From: Arion vulgaris
Lineage: Eukaryota > Mollusca > Gastropoda > Stylommatophora > Arionidae
Direction of reading: 5' to 3'
Assembly (NCBI GenBank): GCA_020796225.1
Contig: CM036767.1
Span: forward strand, 10,961,927-11,025,926
DNA: 64,000 bases
Shown here: piece by piece, positions 20,033-32,000 of the stretch
How positions within the stretch are numbered: position 1 is the stretch's first letter
Layout: each line of letters begins with the position of its first letter
Notes under the pieces: model-generated
What the model saw: only the letters and a program-made list of their open reading frames with translations
What the model was told of the DNA's origin: nothing
Database searches by the model: none
Program-made: the position numbers and the translations under genes

Positions 20033-23000
20033 TTATACCCTCCCGCTTGGATGTGATAGTTCTTGTATTACAAAATGTAGTAGCTGGTTCTGCTCACAGT
20101 CTAGCAAGGGCCACAGTTCTTTCTGCAGAGCTTTCAGACATTCCATATCTTGAGATTGACAGGCCAACTGTAAACAGAAGAGTCAACACATTATTGTTTT
20201 AAAACCAAAAAAAAAAGCTGTTACAACTTTAAGCTTCGTGATGGTTTAGAAAAAAAACATCCAGGACTACTGGAAGCGGCGTTGCTTTTTCATGACAATG
20301 CCAGATGCCCGCGTTTTGATTAACTCAGTAAACAATTGATAAACTAGAGTGGAAACTTCTTGAACATCCTACTTACAGCACAGAGTGATTTCCATACACC
20401 TCTTTGATCTGCTAAAAATTCACTGTGATGGCAAACACTTTGTTGATGACGAAGAAGTTGAATGTGAGGCAAGAATGTAATTAATACAGCAGCTCACAGA
20501 CTTCTGTGGTGCAGTTATTGAAAGATTGTTCAAACAATGGTATAAGTGCATCAATGTCGCAAAGATTATGTTAAGAAATAAGGAAAGATTCAAGTACAGT
20601 AATAAATGTTTCTCAAGATCATCAGGTGCTGTGCCAGCTGGCATAGGTGATCATGGATCTCAACAAATCTCTCTCCTGGTATTTTCTATCGTCTCCCATG
20701 CCATGAAGACAGGCTGCCAAAATTTCTCTCCGTTTCCCTTTTCTCTCCCTTTGATTTTACAGATTATCACATGTGTTCTAAACCTCCCCTTCTCATCACA
20801 TGTCCAAAAAATAATGACTGCCTCTTTCTTATATTGACAATAAGTTTTCTCTATGTCTTGGCTTTATCCAACACCTCCACATTTGTCATTTTAGCAGTCC
20901 ATGGGATTCTCATCATTCTTCTGTAAAATCCCCTCGGTGGCCTCCAGATATTTTAATGTTTAATTACCATCCATGACTCGCATCCGTATGTCAGCATTGG
21001 CTCTATGTAGTACTGAATAACTCTCCTTTGACAGTGACTTGTTGCATATGATGCATCTCATTTTCTGGAATGCAGCTTAGCCTGCCCGATTCTGTTCTTT
21101 ATTTCTGATCTGTATCTGATGTTACCTGGACTCTTAAGATATTTAAATTGATGTAGTATCTCAAATACACATCTCAGCAAAAACCATCGCCAAAGGGCAC
21201 TACAAGGCAAAATGGGATAAAGAACACCCAAAATACAACAAGAACGATGGATATTACCAACTGTCCTGAAGGTATACTTCACCTCTGGACAGGTCACAAC
21301 AGAATGAGACACCACCTGTACACTAAATTCAAAATAGGCACCAACGACCTGTGCCCCTGTGGTTTGGCGAGTATGACAACAGAACACATCCTACAGAACT
21401 GCCTCCAGTATGCAGACCTGAGAAGAAAGAGGTGGCCCACTTGCACCAGCATCCAAGACAAACTGTATGGCATGGCTGATAATCTGAGGCAGGCGGCTGC
21501 CTTTATTAGAGAATCTGAAATCCCAATCTAGTGAGAATGCGAGTTATTCAATGCTACATAGAACCAATACTGACATACGGATGCGAGTCATGGACAATGA
21601 ACACACAGATTGAGAAATCTGAGGGCCACAGAAATGTGGTTTTATAGAAGAATGATGAGAATCCCATGGACTGCTAAAATGACTAATGTTGAGGTGCTGA
21701 ATGAGATCAAGACACAGAGAAAGCTTATCATCAATATAAGAAAAGAGGCAGTCATCATTTTTCGGGCATGTGATGAGGAGGAGGTTTAGAACACATCATG
21801 ACAACCGGTAAAATCGAGGTAGACAAGACAGGGAAAGACAGAGAAAGAAAATGTTGGATGGCCTGACTTCATGGCACAGTAGAGCGTCAACATCTGAGTT
21901 GATAGCAAACACCAACGACAGAGATTTGTGGAGAACCATGATCGCCTACGCCAGCCGGCACGGCACCTGATGATGATGAATCTAGTGAGAACGCAGAAGA
22001 AGAAATACACATCTCATTTACTTTTTCTTTAAAAAAACCATTTATGACATACTTATCCTCTTACTAGATATGAATAGGTTGCAGATAGTGAACTTGATAA
22101 CAGATGTGCTAGTGACAACATCCTGTGGAAATTCTTGTGTTTGAGGCCAGCTTTGGTGAAAGTCTCTCGGTATGCACACTGTACATGGTTGGACTAGAAA
22201 ACCTGATCTTTTACTTGACAATCTAAATTATAAGTACCCCTGAAGTCGGAGTAAAGCTGGACTGAATGGTGAGGGACACTGGTGATTATGGCAAGCAAGC
22301 ATAGACTGCGATCAAATTTTACACCCAAATAACTCATAGATGCTGTTCGAGTGAGTGTATGTCCATCTAAAGTGACCTTCATTTTTGTCCCTGGGCATGC
22401 AGGAGTTAGGGGTAATGAACGAGCTGATAGATTGGCTACAATATCAGAGGAACTGCCATGGATGGAATTGACATTCTTCACGCATTGAGAGAGTCCTTCC
22501 AAACAGAGGAGTTTCAGGGCTGTGAATCCCACTCGCTGACTAGATTGAGAGAGATGGGTGTCAATATTGGTGAATCCCGAATAGAATGACATACTAAATA
22601 TGCAAGGAGATTGATTAATCAACATCGAACTGGCGTGTTGGAGCCAGAGATCGGAGCACCTATGGACATGTCCGAGTGCTATGATGATAGTCCTCATATA
22701 ACTGATAACTGAAGGCAAGTAAGACTTTGCGCAAACAAGTTAGAAGTCTAATATTAGGCAGCATGACTATGTCTGAATTCATAGCCAGTGAAAGAAGAAG
22801 AAAAAAGCTAGATATGAATCGCTTGATAATGAGCTATTTGAATGCAGAGACAACAAAAAAGCAATGGTATAAACTTACCACAACTGACTGTAATAAAAGA
22901 TACAAGTCCTCACCAAGATACATTTCTGTGAACAGAAGAAATGAAAGTACATGTATTGTGTGCTATAATCGATATAAGGGAACAACTGCAGTAAAACTAT

Positions 23001-26000
23001 TTTGCAAAGGTGTAACATGTATAAAATAAAATAATGTAGTTTTAACAAGAACATGGCTTTACAAAAATTAACTAAAAACAGTATGGAACAGAACTGATAA
23101 GAAAACAAAGATCAGAATACTAAGAGCATGCATATTCCCAGTGGCAACGTATGGGTGTGTAGCATGGACATTTAATAAAGCAGTGGAAAAACATATATGT
23201 GCTTTTGAATATAAGTGTTACAGAATAGTCCTTCGTATATCTTGGGAAGAGAACAAATAGATCTATCCAGAAAGAACTCAAAATCAAAGAAAACTGGTTG
23301 ATGCTACAAATAAGAAAGAGAAAATTGAGATATTTTGGACGTATAAAAAGACATGAAGGACTGGAGAAGACCATCATGGAAGGAGGCATACCGGCAAAGA
23401 GAAGAAGACCACGGAGAAGATGGATTCAGCATGTAACTGATGGTTTCAACATGACGGCTGCAGAGGCAGGACATCTTGCCTATGAGAGAGAGAAATTCCG
23501 GAGGACTGTTGGGATGGCAAAGTTCTGCTCAGGACAAGCTATTTGATGATGATGAGTTAAAAAAATATATGATACAGTGACATTTTGAGCAAACGGCATT
23601 TATCAAGAAAAGGATACAAATCAAATGACAAGATTGCAACTATGCATCGCTGTATCTTGCTTGTGTCCTTTATAAAACTTGCATCTGTGATGTCTATTGT
23701 GTAAGAATAGTCTCAATCTTATCGCTTATTTTGTATCCTTTGCTTGATAAAGGTTTTTTAGTTGAAAAGTCACTGTATCTTGTTTTTCTACTTTGTAAAA
23801 CTATATTACTTAGGTTTTTTTAATGTGTTTTGCCTTTGTATGCTACATAAACATTAATTGATTTAAAAATGAGAAATGCCTGCAACCAAGTCACAGACAC
23901 CCTCTGGAGTGGTGGAAGACTGGATCCAGATCTTTAGACTAACACTAGCTATGGCTAAGTGGTTATGCCTTTGCCATGCGTTTCAAAGGTTGTGGTTTCA
24001 ATCCAGCCCATGCTGTTCTGTTCATGGGCAAATTTTTTCCAGATTGTTGCAGGAGCTATGGAGTTCATGCAATACTCTCGGCAGGTGGTGTGCCATTTTT
24101 GCGGAGAGGGACCGAGCCGTATGGAGTAAAAGTTGGTGCAATGAAGTCAGTCTTTCGGCCTTAGACTGTAACAGTGTCAAGAACTGATTTGTTGATAACC
24201 CTAGTCACAAGCACCAGATTATACCATATAATAGAGCCCAACACAGGACTCCATCCAAATCGCACTGCACCTAATTCTGTGCACACCACTTCACACTACA
24301 GGTCACTCAAAATACGCACTTGAGTGTGCTTAGTGTGTCGTTGTAAATACACCACTGGTCGGCACTCCTCGCTGGTGCCACAGGGTTTGTACATGACAAC
24401 TGAGATATTCCTAGTAAGAAAGACATTGAAGCACACATGGCTATTCACTGAAGTGCAATGATAATGGTCCTATCAATCAATCATCTCTTTGTTTAGACTT
24501 CTGAGCAGGAGACACTGATCCTAGAGAAAAATATTATAAGATTGAAAAAGTAGGAGAAAACACAACAAACTTGAAACTTGTATAAAGTTTTTCTTTTACA
24601 GGATGTTGTTGAACTCAAAACTTTATGGGTACAACAATTCTATCTGTCATTGAAGTCAGAACTAACAATATTTATATTACAAACTTGCAACTCTGACTTG
24701 TAATGATATACACATTTTGTTGTGGTTTCATTGGAAGCATAAATTGTTTCTCCACTTTTCAATTAATAAATAATTTCGATGTAAACCAGTGCAGGAAATC
24801 CTACCTGTAATGCTGTCACATGACTCCCAGGTGTATTTTTCTAAAGTTTGAGCATGTTCTGGCCTGATTCTTTGAGGAGTGGGCTGGAAAATATGTTATA
24901 TATTAATCAAGATTAAGCTGGGATAATGTGTTTAACGAGTAGGCTGGGATAATTTGTAAAAAAGATTAGGTTTGAGATAATGTGCATAAAGATTAGGCTG
25001 GGATAATTTGTATAAAGATTAGGTTGGGATAATTTGTATTTTTTTGATTAATTAAAGATTAGGATGGGATTTTCTCATTCTTAACATGCTGGTGCTACAA
25101 ATAAGAAAATTAATAATGGTATTTTGGACATATAGACATGAAGGGCTGAGAAGACCATCATGGAAGGAGGAGGCATCCTGGCAAAGAGGAAGACCACAGA
25201 GAAGATGGATTCAGGATGTAACCGATGGTTTGAGCATGACAGCTGCAGAGGCAGGACATCTGACCTATGAGAGAGAAATTCAAAGGACTGTTAGGTGGCA
25301 AAGTTCTGCTCAGGACAAGCTATTTGATGATGATGATCAAAAAATGAACACAGACTAACGACAATAGTGTGCAGACCTGTAACAGGAGTAGTAAGAGCAA
25401 TCTTGTCACTTCACACTGTGCTAGAATATCACAATATGCTCCGATCGGTCTGCCTGTGGTAGAAGAACCTGTTGAATCATAAGTGAATGAGAATTACAAT
25501 AAGTCTGGGAAAGCTTAAAGACAAATGAATAAAAAATATATATACGCCTAAAAAAATGCTAGAATGTATGTGAAGATCTATTGAAAATCTACACCAAATA
25601 TGTGATATGAAAATTAAAAAACTATGAACATAGAACATCCATATTTCTTAGTTATAAAAAATGAATGAATTCATTAGAAAGATTTAAAATCAAATTCTTA
25701 TTAAATATTTTGACCATCTTCAAAATTAGATTGGAGACCCTCGTCGGTGCTACAGAGTTCGTGCACTGTCTCTGAGATCTTTCTGTGTAAGAACAAGATC
25801 GGAGCACACATGTTTATTCATCAAAGTGCAATGATGATGGTCCTATCAATCAATCAATACCAGCTATTTGAAAAAAAAAAATAACTTAGACAACAAAATT
25901 GAGTCGGTAGTAACAAACCTCCCCTTTCAAAGTGAGCCAGATACGCCATCTCCGTCAAAACTGCCAAGCCCTTCATAATCCTCTGAAACATGCATCAAAG

Positions 26001-29000
26001 TTAGGAAGTTAAAAATGATACAGAAATTTAAAAAAAATGGTACAACAAAATTTGTTTCTTCTTCTTCGTCTGTTGAGATCTCATTAGATTGGGATTTCTG
26101 ATTCTCTGATAAAGACCGTCATCAGTTTAAGGTTGTCAGTTTTGTCATATAGTTTGTCTCTGACGTTGGTGTAAGTGGGTCATCTACATGATTCTGTTAA
26201 CAGGATCATATATATAAATATATATACATTTTTAATTTGTCTACCATCTGGTATATATGAACCCCTGATAAGGTACTTTCAACTACACCAGATCAGCCTA
26301 AATAAGGCACAAACAGAATGAACCAAAATTAATATAGGAAATGAAGTTAAGTGAAACAGCATAGTAAACATAGATCGTTGACATAAGCAATCATTGATCT
26401 CCACAAAAGCTGTTTTAAGTACTATCAGTTTCAATGTTGACAATTTTTAATGACAGGTACGCAGTGCTGAAATTTATGCCTGTTATCCTATCCCTCACAC
26501 CATTTATTTTACCAGTTCTTTGAACGCATCATATCAACCCCTTGTTAACCACTCTTTGTGATTTGTATGGGATCCGAGTCTAAGAGTGATGGTACGTTGT
26601 TCCAGTTATGCACCTACAAGTAGGCCAGCATATCCGATTTATACTACGCTTTTTATTTACTAGAGTAGCTTCCCTAGGCCCATACCTCAGTCGCTTCTTA
26701 CAACATGCCTTGTAAGTCGCAGTGTTACTATTCTTTGCTCCCTTGACAGCACAACAACACACAGGCGATAATGTGTTCTAAACATCCTCTTTTTATGGTC
26801 ATCATCAAGGTGCGTATCCTTTATAGGACGTTGCTCTCTTTGAATCTGAAATTCACTCTGTCTCTTGTCAGTTCACCCCCTTCGTCGATCTTTTTATGGT
26901 AAACAGATTTATTTAAAACTTCTTTCTTTCATAACTGTTTCCACTTGTCCCACCCCTGATAAAGACATTTCAGATAAAACATCAACTCAATGTGTTATTT
27001 GTAAAATCATTATATCCTACAGTTTTTTCATTAAAATACAAGATAGAACTGTGAAGTGAAAGTGGCCAGTACTATGTTCACTACCTCCTCCCTCGTGTTT
27101 AGTTTAGTCATCGGATCATCATCACTGCATGTCGAACCAATTAGTCCATAAGCTCTCTGATCTCCCCCTCAGTATGTCTCTCAGTGTGTGATGACTAACG
27201 ACCCTGGTTCTTTGTTGGTTTACTATTCTCCTTTGGCCACCAGCATAGTGTTCTTGTCTAGCTACACCACACTTGACCTGGAATTCTTTCATTCAGTCTG
27301 GTTAGTGTTGTAGATTCACCACTATTATTGGAATCATGTACACATCCTCTCTCCCCTAGGGAATTTATAATATCAGCCTGGTCCATTGCTTGCCCCCTTT
27401 TCACAGCAGCCATACATGCAAGCCTACCAGCGTGTTCATTTTGCTTACACTGCATGCCCTGGCACAAAAATAAAACATAATATTCTGTCTGTTATATTTT
27501 ATATTCTAATATTCCCTCGCGTTCCAAAACAAAATGACCCAACACTCACGGTAATCTCAAGGTATGAAAATGAGTGATACTTTTCTAAAAACAAAGTATA
27601 ATAAATTTATAAAAACTTATCACAGACATCTGACTGGAAAAATTATGGACTATATGTTGACAAACATACTTGTATCCATCTTGCACTTTGCAACTTTATT
27701 TAAAGCATCCAGGCAATCCAAAGCACTCTGAAAGAAAACAGTAAAACTAAGTGTAGGCATGAACTATGAAACATTTTATAATATTGGATGTGGGTTCCTG
27801 TGGTAAAGTAGTTTGCACTGCATTCTGAAGGTCATGTGTTCAAATCCGGACTGCGTTATGTGGTTCACAGTGCAGTTTTTAAGAAACAGGATTCTTTCTG
27901 AAGATACATTGGTTATTGATTAGTAAGGACTCGCCCATATGGTGCTGGGTCCCAAGGGAAGCAAAGAATAGTACCACTGCGACCTACAAGACATGTCATA
28001 AGAGGTGACTGATGTAGGACCTAGGGATACTACCCTAGTAAATAAATAGCATCGCAGAAATCAGATGTGCTGGCCTACTTGCAGGCGCATAACTGGCACA
28101 ACGTACAATTGCTCTTAGGCTCAGATCACATACAAATCACACAGAGTGGTTAGCAAGTGGTCGATATGGAGCATTCAGAGGAAAATTAGTAAGGCACAGA
28201 GTTTGGGCAATATTCTCGGCAGGTGACAAGCCATTTCTCCAGAGAGTGACTGAGCCATAAGAGGAAATTTGATGCAATTAAGTCAATCCTTCATTTTGAG
28301 ACCCTTATTTAAAAAAAAAATCATGTAATATGTGGAAAATATATGAATTTCACATATCTATTGTTACATGAAGATAGTGGTACAACTATGTGAGATGCAG
28401 GTGTTGTGACACTAACTGTGGCTGATTGGGGATATTACAAATTAGACAACAATGTAAACAAAAAGCATTTAACCTAATAATTGGTGAAAAAGTATAAATT
28501 ACTGAATTGTCTTTTTCTTCTTTGCGTTCGTTCTTTATAACCAATTTTAATCACTCTTTGTGATATGTTTGATCTTTGCCAAGAACGTGTATACGTTGCA
28601 CAGTGGTTTGGTAGGCCCCTAAACGCATAGACTTCTACACGTTTAGGACATGTGCATCCGATTTCAGCCAAACCTCCTTAGTCGCCTCTTACGACATTCG
28701 TGGCAGGTAACAGTGGTTCTATTCTTCACACGACAAATTTGGGCCCCGGTAACCACTCAGACGACTGAATTATAAAACAGCAATGTAGAATAAGAAAAAA
28801 ATGGTAAGAATAATTTGTTACCACGATTCAACGACTATAGAAGGTTAAATACAGCTCAAAAATAACAAACTGTAGAAAATAGTAACATGTCTATGAATAA
28901 AAGTAATTATAAAGAACATGGTTCAAATTTTTTTAATATAAACAAAATACAAAAGCACAATTTAAATTATTGACACTTTCACCTAGCATTGTTTGTCAGA

Positions 29001-32000
29001 AGGTCATGGCTGAATATTCAACATCAACATGGGGACCCTCGCTGGTGCACTGCAGCTGAGATCTTCCTGCGTAAGAAAGTGATCGGAGCACACATGGTTA
29101 CCCACCAAAGTGCAATGATGATGGTTCAATGAATCAACATCACGGAATCATGCAGTTTTCAGAGAAATGGAACATGAGATGCATTGTTTAATATTTATGC
29201 AGCCAACAGGATAACAGCAACTATCCAACAACAGCGTAAGATGTTAAGAATATGGTATAATTCCTTAGTAATTAATTTGTTTGTGCTTAGTTGTGACGGG
29301 CCTGTTGCAATCTGCGCCATATTGGATCGATAATGTAGATTGTTTTCAAACTGTGACAAAACTGTCAACACTTTTATCATTTACTTTAAGAAGCAAAACA
29401 AAATGATCTTATCAAGCAAAGTTATAAAGGGCTGAAGGATTTAAAAAATCAATTGACCTACTTGAGATTGTAATTCTGCAGCTCTTTGATAATGTCCAAT
29501 TGCTTCCCCTTGCTTGTTCATCTTCTGGTAAAGAAAAATTGAAATAGAGAGCTATTTACATGTAGATGATGAGTGTGATGGTGGCACTGAAAAAATGATT
29601 TATCAACACATTTAAAAAAAATATCCAGCATATGAGGAACAGATCAAGTCAAATGTGGTGTAGCTAGACAGAAGCACTATATTGCCACCAAAGAAGAATA
29701 GTAAACCAACTAAGAACTGGTGCTGTTAGTTGCCACACACTGAGAGATATACTGAGGAGTGAGGAGGAGATCAGAGCACCTATGGACAAATTAGTTCAGT
29801 GTGCAGTGATGATGATCCAACGACTAAACTTAACCAAACTATATGAGGAGCAGAGAAAACCGATATAGCCATCACCAATACCATTGAAGAATGAGTTCGG
29901 TGGTGGTGTTAACAGTCTGAGGCTGCTTTGATAATATTTAAGTTGTCATATGATAGTAAACAAGGAAAAAGAGGAACAAATTGTACAGAAAATCAACAAT
30001 TTACACTTATCTTATATTTCTTTATTGTTCTTCAATATAATAACTATATAGATACCATGCTTTTGTTTGACACTCTAGCTTACCCTGAGAACGTTTCCAA
30101 CTTCCAGACAAAGAGAGGCAGCTAAAGCAATCTGTTTGCTCTCAATATGTACCTGAAAGTTAAAACAAAGAAACATGTGATAGGAAACAGCTTGTATGTC
30201 ATATAAATTTCATGTCATCCTTCTTATTTAGAACTATGTTTTAGTTTCTTTAGTATTCTGTGTTTGTATGTGTGGTATTGATAACGTTCTATGGTCGAAA
30301 CGTCAAGTGTTGTCATTTTCTATTTTAAATTTTTTCTTCTTTATGTAATACTATAACTGACAACCTCAGTGACCACCTCAGATTTATAGGTTTCCGCACA
30401 TCGCCTGAACAAAGAATCTATGATGTTTTTCTCATTCGATTATCTTTATGAAAAAATTTAGGTCTAAAATTATTACTTACTCATTAGGAAAAAAACCGTA
30501 AAAAGTTTGCAAACTCTGCTCCAAACATCTCAAAATTAGGGCAATTATATTTTAAATATTATATTGATTAAATCTTCTTTAATCTCAAATTTAGCAGAGG
30601 AAATTAAACTGTAACTTAAAAATAATGAATAAATAACACACTAAGAATGACTGATAATTGACAAATAACTGACTGATAAGAATAATGAATATAAAACTGA
30701 CTCTGATAGCATGACTGTAACAATTGATTGATGCTGTCAAGTGTTCTTGAAAACCTGGTACAACAAGCTCTCTGTCCATCAATTCAGCATCCAAAAAGGC
30801 TCTTGCTGCATCAATGAGTGCTTGTGCTTCCCCGGCAGAGTTGGAAAGTGTGTGCTCACATCTGTGAAACAAACAAATATTGTTAACTCTGGAAATGTTG
30901 AAATTAATCTTTCAAAAAAGACGTCAGTGGATCCTATATCACAAACTGCAACAGGGAAACAGAGACACACTCTCGCCCAGTGGGAGAAACATATACTGAC
31001 TTTAGAGAAGAGGCAACAGCAATACTTGCAGCCATACAGAGCAGAAAATAGCAAAGAGGCGCCACCCAATAAAATTATTGCTCTTAGGGACTCTGGGTTA
31101 ATTCTCCAAGCTATCCCATGTTATAATCCATACTTTTTCATTCGCATACCCCTCCCATGAATTCAGGCATAATCATAGCAAATAATATGAGCACTTCTGA
31201 CTTGATTTTTTAATGAATAGATTGTCACGTACCATAAGACTCAGAGTAGTTGTAATGTAGACCCCCAAGTAAGGATCATGGTTTTTGTAGTCCACCATGT
31301 GCACATCGAGAATTTTTGGCCGAAGCTGGCCTCAAACTCCAACATTTTGAAGGCACGTGGTCACTAGCATATCATGTTATCAACTTCGCAATTGGTAACC
31401 CCACTTAAGATATGATTAATCTAAGAATTAAAACTTAATTATTGGAGCAATAACCAGAAGAAGAAAAAACTGGTCCTGCTGTGGATCACAGCATACTGCA
31501 GTATATTAAGAAATGAGAAGGTAGATAAGCTGGCAAGGACCGGAGATTTGATTTACTATACCTTGCTTGAGCCAAACAGCAAAAACCTGCATACTGAGGA
31601 CACTCCTGATTTTTCAAACTCTTGGCTAAGCTAGCTGAAAATAAAGCCAGACAGAACTAATATTATCACATAATGGCTATATCCTATATTTATGCACAAT
31701 TTAATGGTCCTTCTTCACTTTTCAACTCCCAACAGAGCACAGGCCTTCAACAAATTTCTTCCAGCTCTTCCTCTCTCTTGCCATCCCTTCCAATTCTTTC
31801 CATGTTTTACCTATCCTTTTAATATCAGCCTTCAGCTATCTTCTCCAGGTCTGTCTAGGCCTTCCCCTACGGGTTCCAAAACAGTGCCTGTTTTGCAATG
31901 CTTCCGGACGGTCTTCTCAATGTATGTCCTTTCCATCGCCAGCATCTCTCCACTGGTATCTGCTTAGTTCTTTCTCTGAGTTCCTTATTTGTAATCTTAT

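Noticed and set aside
22194..22718. 174-codon minus-strand open frame
   Set aside because: It spans the junction of an inverted LINE-f. Only a short part (SYLGVKFDRSL) is real LINE coding; the rest is antisense to the RNase H and 3' region.
25919..25982. F8A exon 8 read wholly in the DYEG frame
   Set aside because: That frame reaches TGA before the donor site, while the other frame matches HAP40 and the next exon's phase, so a base error is the simpler reading.
26930..27000. Another Penelope tail motif (CTGATAAAGACATTTCAGAT)
   Set aside because: Similar in layout but too diverged, and the surrounding sequence does not match the other Penelope 3' ends.
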